Both the position numbers and the translations under genes were made by a program. The notes under the pieces are model-generated. The model did no database searches. It was not told the DNA's origin and was given only the letters and a program-made list of their open reading frames with translations. Below, in pieces: positions 45,640 through 57,175 of a DNA stretch of 64,000 nucleotides. Each line of letters opens with the position of its first letter. Position 1 is the stretch's first letter. The DNA lies in NCBI RefSeq assembly GCF_000709345.1, contig NZ_KL448323.1, positions 124,001-188,000 on the forward strand, given 5' to 3'. The stretch comes from Polaromonas glacialis. GTDB lineage: Bacteria; Pseudomonadota; Gammaproteobacteria; Burkholderiales; Burkholderiaceae_C.

Positions 45640-47139
45640 TTATTCGCGCCGGTACAGCGCGCCAAACCGCGCCAGCTGTTCGGCATGCGCGGGCTGCACC
45701 TGGTCCCAGCCAAAGCGCCATTCCCAGTGGCCTTCGCCCTGGCCGGGCAGGTTCATGCGGTGCTCGGCGCCCAGGCCGAGCACGTCCTGCAGCGGGTGGA
45801 TGGCCGTGTCGGCGACGCTGGCGCAGGCGGCGCGGATCAGCTGCCAGTGGATGTCGTGGCCGTCGCTGCTGCCCAGGTAGTCGAGCACCCGCTGGCGCAG
45901 CGCGGGCGTGGCCTCGGCCCACCAGCCTTGCGTGGTGTTGTTGTCATGGGTGCCGGTGTAGACGACGGTGTTGCTGTCGTAGTTGTGCGGCAGGTAGGCG
46001 TTGGTGTTGTCGCCATCCTCACCAAAGGCGAACTGCAGGATGCGCATGCCGGGCAGGCTGAATTCATGGCGCAATGCGTCCACGTCGGGCGTGATGACGC
46101 CCAGGTCTTCGGCAATGATGGGCAGCTCGCCGAGCGCCGCTTCGATGGCCTGGAACAGCGCCGCGCCGGGGCCGGGCAGCCAGCGCCCCCGGATGGCGTT
46201 GGGTTCGCTGGCCGGGATTTCCCAGTAGCCGGCAAAGCCCCGGAAATGGTCGATGCGAACAATGTCCACCAGCTCGAAGATGCGCCGCACGCGCTCGATC
46301 CACCAGGCATGGCCTTCGGCCGCATGGGCGCTCCAGCGGTACAGCGGATTGCCCCATCGCTGGCCGGTGGCGCTGAAGAAATCGGGCGGCACGCCGGCGA
46401 TGACCGTCGCCCGGCCATCGGCATCGAGTTCGAACAGTTCGGGGCGCGCCCAAACCTCGGCGCTCTGGTAGGCGATGAAGATGGGTGCGTCGCCGACGAT
46501 CTTGACGCCTCGCTCGTTGGCGTAAGCGCGCAGATTTTTCCATTGCCGGTAAAAGCACCACTGGCCGAATTTCCAGAAGGCGATGCGTTCGGCATGCGCG
46601 CTGCCCGCCTGCTGCAAGGCCTGTGCGTCGCGCCGGGCCAGCGGCGCGGGCCAGTCGCACCAGTCGCGCCCAGCGTGGATTTCAGCCAGCGTCATGAACA
46701 GCGCGTAGTCCTCCAGCCAGCCGGCGTGGTGCAGGCAGAAGTCCGCGTAGTCCACCTGGTCGGCGGCGCTGATGCTGCGGGCAAAGCGGGCGGCGGCCTG
46801 TTGCAGCCGCGCCATGCGCCAGGGCACGACGGCGCCGAAGTACACGCGGGCATCGCTGAAGCCGGCGTCCGGCAGCAGGTCGGCATCAATCAGCCAGCCG
46901 CGCTGCTGCAACTCGGCCAGGTCGATCAGCAGCAGGTTGCCGGCAAACGCCGAACTGCTCATGTAGGGCGAGTTGCCGGGGCCGATGCCGCCCAGTGGCA
47001 GGATCTGCCAGAGCCGTTGTTTCGCCGTGGCCAGCCAGTCCACGAAGTGATAGGCGGCCGGTCCGAGGTCGCCGCAGCCGTGCGGGCCGGGCAGGGAAGT
47101 CGGGTGCAGCAGCACGCCGCTGGCGCGGGGAAAGGTCAT
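45640..47139 (-). CDS. malQ: 4-alpha-glucanotransferase (amylomaltase)
   Basis: 499 residues, GH77. It transfers glucan segments between maltodextrins and releases glucose. The catalytic regions are VDIVRIDHFRGF (nucleophile Asp), IIAEDLGVITP (acid/base Glu) and TGTHDNNTT (stabilising Asp). The N-terminal RASGVLLHPTSLPG is conserved. It is the last gene of the minus-strand glycogen arm, 189 bp from glgX with a type 1 repeat in the gap, and may be transcribed with it. The ada-alkA start lies 83 bp downstream. Confidence 0.96.
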   Translation of the reverse strand: MTFPRASGVLLHPTSLPGPHGCGDLGPAAYHFVDWLATAKQRLWQILPLGGIGPGNSPYMSSSAFAGNLLLIDLAELQQRGWLIDADLLPDAGFSDARVYFGAVVPWRMARLQQAAARFARSISAADQVDYADFCLHHAGWLEDYALFMTLAEIHAGRDWCDWPAPLARRDAQALQQAGSAHAERIAFWKFGQWCFYRQWKNLRAYANERGVKIVGDAPIFIAYQSAEVWARPELFELDADGRATVIAGVPPDFFSATGQRWGNPLYRWSAHAAEGHAWWIERVRRIFELVDIVRIDHFRGFAGYWEIPASEPNAIRGRWLPGPGAALFQAIEAALGELPIIAEDLGVITPDVDALRHEFSLPGMRILQFAFGEDGDNTNAYLPHNYDSNTVVYTGTHDNNTTQGWWAEATPALRQRVLDYLGSSDGHDIHWQLIRAACASVADTAIHPLQDVLGLGAEHRMNLPGQGEGHWEWRFGWDQVQPAHAEQLARFGALYRRE

Positions 47140-47220
47140 GGGGGTGGTCCCTTAAAAAATGCTGGCGGCACATTCGTCGCTCGCCGTGGCCAGCAAGCGG
47201 TTTTCAAGCATCAAACAGGT

Positions 47221-47268
47221 CGCTTGCGCACGTCGGGTCTGCGCAAGCAGCTATGAATTCAGTAGCAA
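47221..47268. repeat. Type 1 dispersed repeat, clear palindromic copy
   Basis: GCTTGCGCA (47222-47230) and TGCGCAAGC (47240-47248) form a perfect 9-bp stem. The 30 bases 47239-47268 are identical to 60626-60655 inside waaA. It lies in the malQ-glgX gap. Confidence 0.85.
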
Positions 47269-47328
47269 ATTCAATCGTCAGTCTGCGGATTCACTGAAGG
47301 CTGTGATGGAAGTCCAAAGGGATTTTTT

Positions 47329-49449
47329 CTAGCAACGCAGCTCGGTGCCGGCGGCGACCAGCAGCACCAGGCTGTGCGCGGCCAGCGCAAAGGGCGCCTC
47401 GCCCTGTCCCTGCCAGCGCGTCAGGCCGCGCGGATGGCTGGTGTCCAGCACCGCCTGCCAGACGCCGGCGGGCAGCAGCACGTCATGGGCTTCAACCTCC
47501 GGGTTCACCAGCAGCAGCAGCGGCGCCTTGGCCCGGCCCGGCTGGCCGATCAGGCAGCCGAGCAGCCGCTGGTCCGGATTGCCCCAGTCGTCGTCCTCCA
47601 GCGGTTCGCCGCTGGCCTGCCGCCAGTGCAGGTCGTGCAGGCCAAGCGTGTCGCTCAGCCCGCTGTACCAGTGGTTGCCAAACGGCAGCAGCTGGCGGCG
47701 CAGCGACAGCACCCAGGCGGTGAAGTCGATCAGGTCGTCGTCGGCCTGCGCCCAGTCGATCCAGGTGATCTCGTTGTCCTGGCAATAGGGGTTGTTGTTG
47801 CCTTGCTGGCTGTGGCCGAGTTCGTCGCCGGCGCACAGCATCGGCGTGCCCTGGGCCAGCAGCGTGGTGGCCAGCAGGGCGCGCTGCATGCGGCCACGCA
47901 GTTCGTTGATGTTTTCGTCGTCGGTCGGGCCTTCGGCGCCGCAGTTGTTGCTCAGGTTGTTGCCGTGGCCGTCGCGGTTGTCCTCGCCGTTGGCCTCGTT
48001 GTGGCGCTCGTTGTGGCTGACCAGATCAAGGAGGGTGAAGCCGTCGTGCGACACCAGGTAGTTCACCGAGGTGCTTGGTGCCCGACCGCTGCCCTGGTAC
48101 AGATCAGCCGAGCCGCACAGGCGCCGGGCGAAGTCGCCGAGCGAGGTGGCCTGCTCGCCCGGCTGCAGCCAGAAGCTGCGCATGCCGTCGCGGAAATGGT
48201 CGTTCCACTCCAGCCAGCCTTTGGCAAAACCGCCAACCTGGTAGCCGCCGGGGCCGATGTCCCACGGCTCGGCAATCATCTTGACCCGCGACAGCACCGG
48301 ATCCTGCGCCACGGCGGTGAAAAACGCGCCATCGCGCTCGAAGCCTTCGCTGCCCCGGCCCAGCACCGGTGCCAGGTCGAAGCGGAAACCATCGACATGC
48401 ATGCTTTGGACCCAGTAGCGCAGGCTGTCCATCACCAGTTGCAGCACCCGGGGCTGGCGGATGTCCAGCGTGTTGCCGCAGCCGCTGTGGTTCTCGAAGG
48501 CGGCGGGCGACTCGGGCGGATGGCGGTAGTAGCTGGCGTTGTCCAGGCCGCGAAAGCTGATGGACGGGCCGCCGCCGTCGGCCTCGGCCGTGTGGTTGTA
48601 CACCACGTCGAGAATGACTTCCAGGCCCTCGGCATGCAGCGCCTTGACCATGCTGCGAAATTCGTCGTGCGGGTTGACGCCGCCCTGCTGCGACGCCAGC
48701 CGGACGCTGGGCGCAAAGAAGGCCAGCGAGTTGTAGCCCCAGTAATTGCTCAAGCCCATGCCGGCCAGCCGCTCTTCGTCCAGCGCGTAATGCACCGGCA
48801 ACAGGCTGATGCTGGTGATGCCCAGGCGCTTGAGGTGCGCCAGCGACGCCGGATCGGCCAGGCCGGCATAACTGCCGCGCAGCGCTTCGGGTACCGCCGG
48901 GTTGCGCCTGGAAAAGCCCTTGACGTGGGCCTCGTACAGCACCGTGTCGGGCAACGACACGCCGGGCGGCTGGTCGCCTGACCAGTCGAAGCTGTCCTCT
49001 TGCACCACCCGCGCTTTCAGCGCCCATTGCGCGTTGTCGCGGCTGTCCATGGCGGGCGGCTGCTCGGGCGGTGTATCCGGCGCGCTGGGGTGGACATAGG
49101 GAAAGTTTTTATCGCGCCATTCGAAAGTGCCCACCACTTCGCGGGCATAGGGGTCGAGCAGCAGCTTGTTCGGATTGAAATAGTGGCCGTGTTCGGGTTG
49201 CCAGTCGCCCTGCGCCCGCAGGCCGTAGATCAGGCCCGGCGCGGCATTCGGCAGGTAGCCGTGCCAGATGTCGTCGGTGTGGCCGGGCAGGGGTTCGCAG
49301 CGCGTTTGCAGCGTACCGGCCTCGTCGAACAGGCACAGCTCGATGGCCGAGGCATGGGCTGAAAAGACAGCGAAATTCACGCCCTGGCCGTCCCAGTGGG
49401 CGCCCAGCGGCCAGGGCTTGCCGGGCAAAAGTTGGTCAATCGTGTTCAT
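47329..49449 (-). CDS. glgX: Glycogen debranching enzyme
   Basis: 706 residues; a GH13 isoamylase-type enzyme that cleaves alpha-1,6 branches of phosphorylase-limited glycogen. An N-terminal CBM48 domain ([19 protein letters not shown]) precedes the barrel. Conserved regions are [19 protein letters not shown] with the nucleophile Asp, MIAEPWD with the acid/base Glu, and NYLVSHDGF. It starts at ATG 49449, overlapping the glgB stop by 4 nt (ATGA), so translation is coupled. Confidence 0.95.
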   Translation of the reverse strand: MNTIDQLLPGKPWPLGAHWDGQGVNFAVFSAHASAIELCLFDEAGTLQTRCEPLPGHTDDIWHGYLPNAAPGLIYGLRAQGDWQPEHGHYFNPNKLLLDPYAREVVGTFEWRDKNFPYVHPSAPDTPPEQPPAMDSRDNAQWALKARVVQEDSFDWSGDQPPGVSLPDTVLYEAHVKGFSRRNPAVPEALRGSYAGLADPASLAHLKRLGITSISLLPVHYALDEERLAGMGLSNYWGYNSLAFFAPSVRLASQQGGVNPHDEFRSMVKALHAEGLEVILDVVYNHTAEADGGGPSISFRGLDNASYYRHPPESPAAFENHSGCGNTLDIRQPRVLQLVMDSLRYWVQSMHVDGFRFDLAPVLGRGSEGFERDGAFFTAVAQDPVLSRVKMIAEPWDIGPGGYQVGGFAKGWLEWNDHFRDGMRSFWLQPGEQATSLGDFARRLCGSADLYQGSGRAPSTSVNYLVSHDGFTLLDLVSHNERHNEANGEDNRDGHGNNLSNNCGAEGPTDDENINELRGRMQRALLATTLLAQGTPMLCAGDELGHSQQGNNNPYCQDNEITWIDWAQADDDLIDFTAWVLSLRRQLLPFGNHWYSGLSDTLGLHDLHWRQASGEPLEDDDWGNPDQRLLGCLIGQPGRAKAPLLLLVNPEVEAHDVLLPAGVWQAVLDTSHPRGLTRWQGQGEAPFALAAHSLVLLVAAGTELRC

Positions 49450-51635
49450 GCTGTCCATTCCAGAAAAACCGTCGCCAGCGGCGGCAACGTCAGCACGATG
49501 GAGTGCGGCTGGCCGTGCCAGGGCAGCGGCTCTGCCGTCGCGGCGCCCAGCGGCGTTCCCAGGTTGCTGCCGCCGTAATGCGCCGAGTCGGTGTTGAGCC
49601 GCTCGCGGTATTCGCCGGGCTGCGGCACGCCGATGCGGTAGGCCGTCTGCGCCGTGGGGGTGAAGTTGCAGACCACCAGCAGGAAGCGCCGCGCATCCAG
49701 GCCGCGCCGCACGAAGCCGAGCACCGAATGCGCCGCATCCTGATGGTCCATCCATTCAAAACCGGCGGGAACGAAGTCGAGCTGATAGAGCGCCGGCGTG
49801 GCCCGGTACAACTGGTTCAGGTCGCGTACCAGTTGCTGCACGCCCACATGCCGTTCATCGTCCAGCAGGTGCCAGTCCAGGCTGCGGTCATGGTTCCATT
49901 CACGCATCTGCGCAAACTCGCAGCCCATGAACAGCAGCTTCTTGCCGGGGTGGCCGAACATGAAGCCCAGGTAGGCGCGCACGTTGGCGAACTGCTGCCA
50001 GGGGTTGCCGGGCATCTTGCCCAGCAGCGAGCCCTTGCCATGCACCACTTCGTCATGCGAGATCGGCAGCACGAAGTTCTCGCTGAAGGCATAGGCCATG
50101 CCAAAGGTCATCTCGTTCTGGTGATGCTGGCGATGCACCGGGTCGCGCGCCATGTACTGCAGGGTGTCGTGCATCCAGCCCATGTTCCATTTGTAGTGAA
50201 AGCCCAGGCCACCGGAAAAAGTCGGGCGCGACACGGCCGGAAACGAGGTGGACTCTTCTGCCATGGTGACGGCTTGCGGCCGCTCGATGCCGATCACCTC
50301 GTTCATGCGCTTCAGGAAGGCGATGGTTTCCAGGTTTTCGCGTCCGCCGTGCTGGTTGGGAATCCATTCGCCGGGCTTGCGGCTGTAGTCGCGGTAGAGC
50401 ATCGACGCCACGGCATCGACGCGCAGGCCGTCGACGCCGAAGCGCTCCAGCCAGTACAGCGCATTGCCGATCAGGAAGTTGCGCACCTCGGTGCGGCCCA
50501 GGTTGTAGATCAGCGTGTTCCAGTCGTTGTGGAAGCCTTCGCGCGGGTCGGCGTATTCGTACAGCGGCGTGCCGTCGAAATTGCCCAGCCCGTGGGCATC
50601 GGTCGGAAAGTGCGCCGGCACCCAGTCGAGCAGCACGCCGAGGCCCGCCGCATGGCAGCTTGCAACAAAGCGCGTCAAGCCCTCGGCATCGCCGAAACGC
50701 GAGGTCGGCGCGTACAGGCCAACCGGCTGGTAACCCCAGGAGCCGTCGAACGGATGCTCGCTGACCGGCAGCAGCTCCAGGTGGGTAAAGCCCATGTCCA
50801 GGGCGTAAGGCACCAGCTGCGCGGCCAGCTCGTCCCAGGTCAGCCAGCGCTGCAGGCCGCTGGCCGGGTCGTCGATGCGCCGCCAGGAACCGAGGTGGAC
50901 TTCGTAGATGCTCAGGGGCGCATCCAGCGCGTTGGCCTGCTGGCGCGCGCTGGACGCGGGCTGGCGCGCCGGCATGCCGGCCACGATGCTGGCCGTGGCG
51001 GGGCGCAGTTCGGCTTGGCGCGCATACGGGTCGGCGCGGGCCGGCAGCACCTGGCCGTCGGCCGCCAGGATTTCAAACTTGTACCGGGCGCCCATTTCCA
51101 CGCCGGGCAAAAAGATTTCCCAGACGCCGCACTCGCGCCGCAGGCGCATCGGGTGGCGCCGGCCGTCCCAGAAATTAAAATCGCCCACCACGCTGACGCG
51201 GGCCGCATTGGGCGCCCATACGGCAAAACTGGTGCCATCCACGCCGTCCAGGCTGCGCTGGTTGGCGCCCAGGATTTCATAGGGCCGCAAATGCGTGCCT
51301 TCGCCGAGCAGCCAGATATCCATGTCGCCCAGCACCGGTCCGAAGCGGTAGGGGTCTTCAAGCACGGCGGTCTGGTAGTTGTCCCACTGCACCTGCAGGC
51401 AGTAGGCCCCCAGGGCCGGCTGCGCCAGCAGGCCTTCGAAAAATCCGTCGGGATGCAGCGGTTCCAGCGTGCCGATGGGGTGGCCCGAATCGGCGTCGAG
51501 CACCTCCACCCGCCGGGCGCCCGGCAAAAAAGCGCGGATCGCCACGCCGCCATCATCCGCATGCGGCCCCAGCACCGAGAACGGGTCGCCGTGGCGGGCG
51601 CTGCAAATCAGTTCTATCTCTTGCGGGTTCAGCAT
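49446..51635 (-). CDS. glgB: 1,4-alpha-glucan branching enzyme
   Basis: 729 residues, GH13. It introduces alpha-1,6 branches into glycogen. Two N-terminal CBM48-like domains ([28 protein letters not shown]) precede the catalytic barrel with [11 protein letters not shown] (nucleophile Asp), MAEESTSFP (acid/base Glu) and [17 protein letters not shown] precedes the ATG. It is the second gene of the glgP-glgB-glgX-malQ arm; an isolated palindromic repeat lies in the 80-bp gap before it. Confidence 0.97.
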   Translation of the reverse strand: MLNPQEIELICSARHGDPFSVLGPHADDGGVAIRAFLPGARRVEVLDADSGHPIGTLEPLHPDGFFEGLLAQPALGAYCLQVQWDNYQTAVLEDPYRFGPVLGDMDIWLLGEGTHLRPYEILGANQRSLDGVDGTSFAVWAPNAARVSVVGDFNFWDGRRHPMRLRRECGVWEIFLPGVEMGARYKFEILAADGQVLPARADPYARQAELRPATASIVAGMPARQPASSARQQANALDAPLSIYEVHLGSWRRIDDPASGLQRWLTWDELAAQLVPYALDMGFTHLELLPVSEHPFDGSWGYQPVGLYAPTSRFGDAEGLTRFVASCHAAGLGVLLDWVPAHFPTDAHGLGNFDGTPLYEYADPREGFHNDWNTLIYNLGRTEVRNFLIGNALYWLERFGVDGLRVDAVASMLYRDYSRKPGEWIPNQHGGRENLETIAFLKRMNEVIGIERPQAVTMAEESTSFPAVSRPTFSGGLGFHYKWNMGWMHDTLQYMARDPVHRQHHQNEMTFGMAYAFSENFVLPISHDEVVHGKGSLLGKMPGNPWQQFANVRAYLGFMFGHPGKKLLFMGCEFAQMREWNHDRSLDWHLLDDERHVGVQQLVRDLNQLYRATPALYQLDFVPAGFEWMDHQDAAHSVLGFVRRGLDARRFLLVVCNFTPTAQTAYRIGVPQPGEYRERLNTDSAHYGGSNLGTPLGAATAEPLPWHGQPHSIVLTLPPLATVFLEWTA

Positions 51636-51661
51636 GGAATAGTCCTTGGGGTGGTTAAACC

Positions 51662-51687
51662 GTCATTCCCGCCTTCGCGGGAATGAC
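51662..51687. repeat. REP-like palindrome (type 3), single unit
   Basis: GTCATTCCCGC-cttc-GCGGGAATGAC forms a perfect 11-bp stem between glgP and glgB. The same unit occurs as an inverted pair at 58659-58726. In an mRNA it could stabilise the glgP part or attenuate glgB. Confidence 0.85.
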
Positions 51688-51715
51688 GCAGGGATGCGCG
51701 CAGGGAAAAGCGCGC

Positions 51716-54148
51716 TCAGTGCGCGGCGGGTTCGATGTTCCAGATCTGGCGGGCGTATTCCCTTATCGTCCGGTCGGACGAGAACACGCCCATGCCCGCC
51801 ACGTTGGCAATGGCCCGCTCGCACCACTGCGCCGGCTGGCGGTACAACGCATCGACCCGCAACTGTGTGGCCACATACGCCTCGTAATCGGCCAGCAGCA
51901 GGTAATGGTCGCCGCCCCACAGCAGCGAATCGACCAGCGCGCGGTAGAGCCCCGGCTCCTTCGGGCTGAACTGGCCGCCGGCAATCGCGTCCAGCACGCT
52001 TTTGAGTGCCGGCAGGCTCTCGTAGTAGCGCATCGGCTGGTAGCCGCTTTGCCGCAGCGCATGCACCTCGGGCGTTTTCAGGCCGAAGATGAAGATGTTC
52101 TCGTCGCCCACGTTCTGCCGGATCTCGATGTTGGCGCCGTCGTCGGTGCCGATGGTCAGCGCGCCGTTGAGCGCCAGCTTCATGTTGCCGGTGCCCGAGG
52201 CTTCGGTGCCGGCGGTGGAAATCTGCTCGGACAGGTCGGCGCCCGGCATGATGACCTCGGCCACCGACACGCCGTAGTTGGGAACGAACACCAGCTTGAG
52301 CTTGCCGCCGATGCGCTTGTCCTGGTTGATGACGCTGCCGACATCGTGGATCAGCCGGATGATGGACTTGGCCGTGTGGTAGCTCGATGCCGCCTTGCCG
52401 GCAAAGATGACGGTGCGCGGCACCCAGTCGGCGCCGGGGTTCGCCAATATCGCCTGGTAGCGCGTCACCACATGCAGCAGGTTGAGCAATTGGCGCTTGT
52501 ACTCATGGATGCGCTTGACCTGCACGTCGAACAGACTGTCGGGGCTGACCGTGACGCCCGTCGTCTTTTCGATATAAGCCGCCAGCCGCGCCTTGTTGGC
52601 GCGCTTGATCGCCATGAACTGGCCCTGGAACTCGGCGTCGCCCCGGTATTCGTCCAGCCGCTTGAGCTGGTCCAGGTCCAGCCGCCAGCGCCGGCCCAGC
52701 GTGTCGTCGAGCAGACCGGCCAGTTGCGGGTTGGCCTGCGCCAGCCAGCGCCGGGGCGTGACGCCGTTGGTCATGTTGGTGAAGCGCTCGGGCCACAGGT
52801 CGGCGAAGTCGGCAAAGATGGTCTGCACCAGCAAATCCGAATGCAGCGCCGACACGCCGTTGACCTTGTGGCTGCCGACCACCGACAGATGGGCCATGCG
52901 CACGCGGCGCTCGCCGTGTTCGTCGATCAGCGACAGCCGCGCCAAAAATGCGTTGTCGCCCGGCCGGTGGCGCGCGGCCATTTCCAGGAATTCCTTGTTG
53001 ATGCGGAAAATGATTTCCAGGTGGCGCGGCAGCACATGCTGTATCAAGGCGACCGGCCAGGTTTCCAGCGCCTCGGGCATCAGGGTGTGGTTGGTGTACG
53101 AGAAGGTCTTGCCGCACAGCGCCCAGGCGTCAGCCCACGGCATCTGGTGTTCGTCGCACAGCAGACGCATCAGCTCGGCCACGCCGATGGCCGGATGGGT
53201 GTCGTTCAGGTGAATCGCGACCTGTTCGGCCAGGTTGCCAAGGGTCGGGTGCTCGTCCAGGTGGCGTTTCACCAAATCCTGTATCGACGCGGCAACAAAA
53301 AAATACTCTTGTTTCAGTCGCAACTCGCGTCCGGCCGGCGTGCTGTCGTTGGGGTAGAGCACCCAGGAGATGTTCTCGAACTCGTTCTTGGCCGTCGCCG
53401 CCCGGGCATAGTCGCCGGTGTTGAAGGCGCTCAGGTCGATGTGCGCGGGCGCCACGGCTTTCCACAGGCGCAGCGTGCTGACCAGCGGCGTGCCATGGCC
53501 GGGCACCACCATGTCGTAGGCCTTGGCGGCGACTTCGCCTGCGTGGCGCCAGACGGGCGTACCGTTCAGGTGCTCGACCCAGCCGCCAAAACGCACCGGG
53601 TAGCTGATGCCGGCGCGCGGAAATTCCCACGGCGTGCCGTCCTGCAGCCACGGGTCGGGGTATTCGACCTGCGAGCCATCCTGGATTTCCTGCGCGAACA
53701 TGCCGTATTCATAGCGGATGCCGTAGCCGAACGAGGGCAGGCCGAGCGTCGCCATCGAGTCGAGAAAGCATGCCGCCAGCCGGCCCAGGCCGCCGTTGCC
53801 CAGGGCGGCGTCGGCCTCGCGGTCAGCCACGTCTTCCAGGGTCTGGGCATGCAGGATCAAGCCCTGCGCCGCGCCGCTGGTCAGGTTAAGCGCGGCCAGC
53901 GCGTTCGACAGCGTGCGGCCCATCAGGAATTCCATCGACAGGTAGACCACCCGGCGCGCCTTGGCCGCGCGTTGCAGCGCCTGGGTTTCAACCCAGCGCT
54001 GCGACAGCTGCTCGCGCGCCACCTGGGCGACGGCCTGCATCAGGTCGGTGGGCGTGGCGTCCTCGGAGGCCACGCCGACGGTACACAGCAAATGCGCTTC
54101 GATTTGCGCCGCCAGGGCATGCCTGGCGATGGGGGGGCTTGAGTTCAC
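51716..54148 (-). CDS. glgP: Glycogen/maltodextrin phosphorylase
   Basis: 810 residues, GT35. It releases glucose 1-phosphate from glycogen ends. The PLP-binding site is [17 protein letters not shown], and the catalytic region [10 protein letters not shown] and the YFVA/QDL segments are intact. The start is GTG 54148, which has AAGGA upstream and gives the usual length; a longer frame to 54205 has no support. It is the first gene of the minus arm, facing glgC across a 207-bp divergent control region. Confidence 0.96.
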   Translation of the reverse strand: MNSSPPIARHALAAQIEAHLLCTVGVASEDATPTDLMQAVAQVAREQLSQRWVETQALQRAAKARRVVYLSMEFLMGRTLSNALAALNLTSGAAQGLILHAQTLEDVADREADAALGNGGLGRLAACFLDSMATLGLPSFGYGIRYEYGMFAQEIQDGSQVEYPDPWLQDGTPWEFPRAGISYPVRFGGWVEHLNGTPVWRHAGEVAAKAYDMVVPGHGTPLVSTLRLWKAVAPAHIDLSAFNTGDYARAATAKNEFENISWVLYPNDSTPAGRELRLKQEYFFVAASIQDLVKRHLDEHPTLGNLAEQVAIHLNDTHPAIGVAELMRLLCDEHQMPWADAWALCGKTFSYTNHTLMPEALETWPVALIQHVLPRHLEIIFRINKEFLEMAARHRPGDNAFLARLSLIDEHGERRVRMAHLSVVGSHKVNGVSALHSDLLVQTIFADFADLWPERFTNMTNGVTPRRWLAQANPQLAGLLDDTLGRRWRLDLDQLKRLDEYRGDAEFQGQFMAIKRANKARLAAYIEKTTGVTVSPDSLFDVQVKRIHEYKRQLLNLLHVVTRYQAILANPGADWVPRTVIFAGKAASSYHTAKSIIRLIHDVGSVINQDKRIGGKLKLVFVPNYGVSVAEVIMPGADLSEQISTAGTEASGTGNMKLALNGALTIGTDDGANIEIRQNVGDENIFIFGLKTPEVHALRQSGYQPMRYYESLPALKSVLDAIAGGQFSPKEPGLYRALVDSLLWGGDHYLLLADYEAYVATQLRVDALYRQPAQWCERAIANVAGMGVFSSDRTIREYARQIWNIEPAAH

Positions 54149-54355
54149 GGCGGTATCCTTAGAGGTGCAGCAGACAGTCAGGGCTACCAGCAAGGAGCGG
54201 GCCATCTGCCATATTTTGCTGATTCTCGCATGCGAAAAAAGACGCAGGCAGCCCTTGAACCGACCGGCGGTAACGCCACCGGTGGCATCTGCTCAAAGGC
54301 GCCGTTTGCGGTATTAAGATGGTGGCGCCCTTCATCACCCTCATGGCAGGAAACA

Positions 54356-55624
54356 ATGAAACCGAACGAACTTGCGCAAAGCCTTGATTTGCCGAAACGG
54401 GCGATTGCCCTGGTACTGGCCGGCGGACGCGGCAGCCGCCTGATGAACCTGACCGACAGCCGGGCCAAGCCGGCGGTGTATTTCGGCGGCAAGTTCCGCA
54501 TCGTTGACTTTGCGCTGTCGAACTGCCTCAATTCGGGCATACGGCGCATCGGCGTCATCACACAGTACAAGTCGCACAGCCTGCTGCGCCACCTGCAGCG
54601 CGGCTGGGCCTTCCTGAAAACCGAGATGAACGAGTTCGTCGATCTGCTGCCCGCGCAGCAGCGCAGCGGCGACGAAAGCTGGTACCGGGGAACGGCCGAC
54701 GCGGTACACCAGAACTACGACATCCTGGAAAGCTACGGCGCCGACTACATCGTGGTGCTGGCCGGCGACCACATCTACAAGATGAACTACGCGCTGATGC
54801 TGGCCGACCACGTGGCCAAGGGCCGCGACTGCACCGTCGGCTGCATCGCCGTGCCGCGCATGGAAGCCACCGCCTTCGGCGTGATGGCGGTCGATGCGCA
54901 AAGCATGGTGACCGAATTCCTCGAAAAACCCGCCGACCCGCCGCCCATGCCGGGCCGCCCCGACATGGCGCTGGCCAGCATGGGCATTTACATCTTCAAC
55001 GCCGAATACCTTTACAAGGAACTGGCGCGCGACATTAACGACCCCGATTCGAGCCACGACTTCGGCAAGGACATCATTCCGCGCGCGGTGAAAAACGGCG
55101 AAGTCGCGGCGCACCCGTTCGCGCTCAGTTGTGTGCCGTCCAGCGACGTGGCCGAGCCCTACTGGCGCGATGTCGGAACCATCGACGCCTACTGGGAGGC
55201 GAACATCGACCTGACCGCGACCGACCCCGAACTCAACCTGTACGACCAGCACTGGCCGATCTGGACCTACCAGGCGCAGCTGCCGCCGGCCAAGTTCGTG
55301 CACAACCAGGAAGACCGGCGCGGCATGGCGATCGAGTCCACCGTATCGGGCGGCTGCATCGTGTCGGGCTATGTGTTCCGCTCGGTGCTGTTTTCCAGCG
55401 TGCGCGTGCATTCGCATGCCAAGGTCAACTGGGCCGTGCTGCTGCCCGGCGTTCAGGTCGGGCGCGGCGCCAGCCTGAACCGCGTGGTGGTGGACCGGGG
55501 CTGCAGCATCCCTGACGGCATGGTGATCGGCGAGGACGCCGAACTCGACAGCCAGCGCTTTCATCGCAGCCCGAACGGCATCACGCTGGTGACCCGGAGC
55601 ATGCTGGAGAAGATTGCCGCATGA
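54356..55624 (+). CDS. glgC: Glucose-1-phosphate adenylyltransferase
   Basis: 422 residues from ATG 54356 with AGGA upstream. It makes ADP-glucose from ATP and glucose 1-phosphate, the regulated step of glycogen synthesis. Motifs are [13 protein letters not shown] (nucleotide), the [21 protein letters not shown] substrate region (given here only in part of its span), and WYRGTADAV, with a C-terminal left-handed beta-helix. The first bases of the glgP-glgC gap hold both divergent promoters, but I cannot fix them. Its TGA overlaps the glgA ATG. Confidence 0.97.
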   Translation: MKPNELAQSLDLPKRAIALVLAGGRGSRLMNLTDSRAKPAVYFGGKFRIVDFALSNCLNSGIRRIGVITQYKSHSLLRHLQRGWAFLKTEMNEFVDLLPAQQRSGDESWYRGTADAVHQNYDILESYGADYIVVLAGDHIYKMNYALMLADHVAKGRDCTVGCIAVPRMEATAFGVMAVDAQSMVTEFLEKPADPPPMPGRPDMALASMGIYIFNAEYLYKELARDINDPDSSHDFGKDIIPRAVKNGEVAAHPFALSCVPSSDVAEPYWRDVGTIDAYWEANIDLTATDPELNLYDQHWPIWTYQAQLPPAKFVHNQEDRRGMAIESTVSGGCIVSGYVFRSVLFSSVRVHSHAKVNWAVLLPGVQVGRGASLNRVVVDRGCSIPDGMVIGEDAELDSQRFHRSPNGITLVTRSMLEKIAA

Positions 55625-57087
55625 AAGTCCTGCATGCCGCCGCCGAGGTGTTTCCGCTCATCAAGACCGGCGGCCTGGCCGATGTGGTCGGCGCACTGCC
55701 CGAGGCCCTGATGGCACAGGGCGCCGATGTCCGGCTGGTGCTGCCCGGCCTGCCGGCCATTCTGGCGGGCGTGTCCGGCCAGCAGCCGGTCTGCGAACTG
55801 GGCGCCATGTTTGGCGCCGGCCGCGTCACCCTGCGCCTGGGCCGGCTGGCACACAACGGCGTCGCCGCCTATGTCATCGACGCGCCTTATCTTTACCAGC
55901 GGCCGGGCAACCCCTACCTGGCGCCCGACGGCAGCGAGTGGCCGGACAACCTGCAGCGCTTTGGCCTGCTGGGCTGGGTGGCCGCGCACCTGGCCGCCGG
56001 CGAACTTGACCCCGGCTGGACGCCCGATGTGCTGCATGCCCACGACTGGCATGCCGCTATGGCGTGCGCCTATGCCGCCTGCCATCCGGCCACCCGCGCG
56101 GCCACGGTCTTCACGATTCACAACCTGGCCTATCAGGGCCTGTTCGACGAAGGCGACTTTCACCTGCTCGGCCTGCCGTCGCGCCTGATGGTGCCGGTCG
56201 GACTCGAATTCCATGGCCAGCTGTCCTTCATGAAAGCCGGCCTGAAATATGCCCGGCGCATCACCACGGTCAGCCCGACCTATGCGCACGAAATCGCCAC
56301 CGACGCCTTTGGCTGCGGCCTGGACGGCGTGATTCGCGCCCGGGGCGCGGACGTGTCCGGCATCCTGAACGGGGTCGATGGCAAGGTCTGGAACCCGGCC
56401 ACCGACACCTTGACCGCCGCGCCGTATTCGGCCGGCCGGCTGGACGGCAAGGCGCTGTGCAAGGCGGCGCTGCAGCGCGAACTCGGCTTGAACGTCGATG
56501 CCGGCGCGCCGCTGTTCGCCGTCGTCAGCCGGCTGACGTCGCAAAAGGGCCTGCACCTGTTGCTGGGCGCCTTGCCCGCGCTGCTCGATTTTCCGGCGGC
56601 GGGCGGCCCCCAGCTGGCCGTTCAGGGCAATGGCGACCCGGCGCTCGAAGCCGCCTTTGCCCAGGCGGCGGCCATGCATCCGGGCCGTGTCGCGGTGCGG
56701 CTGGTCTATGACGAGGCGCTGGCGCACCGCATGATGGCCGGCGCCGACGCCATGCTCGTGCCGTCGCGCTTCGAGCCCTGCGGCCTGACCCAGCTGTATG
56801 CGCTGCGCTATGGCACGGTGCCGGTGGTGCGGCAGGTTGGCGGCCTGGCCGACACGGTGGTCGGCGCCACGCGGGCCACGGTGCTGAACGACTCGGCCAC
56901 CGGTTTCAGTTTCGGCCCGGCCACGCCCGCCGCCCTGGCGCAGGCGCTGCTTCAGGCGGTCAGCGCCTACGCACAGCCGGCGCTCTGGCGCCAGATGATG
57001 CTGCGCGGCATGGCGCAAAATTTCTCATGGGACGCGGCCGCCGCGCAGTACATGGCGCTGTACCAGGGCGCCAGTGCGCCAGCTTGA
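55621..57087 (+). CDS. glgA: Glycogen synthase
   Basis: 488 residues, GT5. It extends alpha-1,4-glucan from ADP-glucose. The N-terminal substrate motif is [13 protein letters not shown] (about 16-28), with [10 protein letters not shown], the TIHNLAYQG region and the C-terminal [19 protein letters not shown] catalytic motif. The ATG at 55621 overlaps glgC (ATGA), indicating coupled translation. The pgm gene follows 88 bp later. Confidence 0.97.
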   Translation: MKVLHAAAEVFPLIKTGGLADVVGALPEALMAQGADVRLVLPGLPAILAGVSGQQPVCELGAMFGAGRVTLRLGRLAHNGVAAYVIDAPYLYQRPGNPYLAPDGSEWPDNLQRFGLLGWVAAHLAAGELDPGWTPDVLHAHDWHAAMACAYAACHPATRAATVFTIHNLAYQGLFDEGDFHLLGLPSRLMVPVGLEFHGQLSFMKAGLKYARRITTVSPTYAHEIATDAFGCGLDGVIRARGADVSGILNGVDGKVWNPATDTLTAAPYSAGRLDGKALCKAALQRELGLNVDAGAPLFAVVSRLTSQKGLHLLLGALPALLDFPAAGGPQLAVQGNGDPALEAAFAQAAAMHPGRVAVRLVYDEALAHRMMAGADAMLVPSRFEPCGLTQLYALRYGTVPVVRQVGGLADTVVGATRATVLNDSATGFSFGPATPAALAQALLQAVSAYAQPALWRQMMLRGMAQNFSWDAAAAQYMALYQGASAPA

Positions 57088-57175
57088 GGCGCTGTATAAA
57101 ATTTCCACGCATTGTTTTTTTCTTTCCTGCACTCCGGCCTGTAGCGCCATCATCCACTTTAAAAAGAGCCCCACC

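Noticed and set aside
49503..54142. Two long plus-strand frames of 727 and 819 codons
   Set aside because: They are antisense to glgB and glgP and have low-complexity His/Gln/Arg/Val composition typical of shadow frames.
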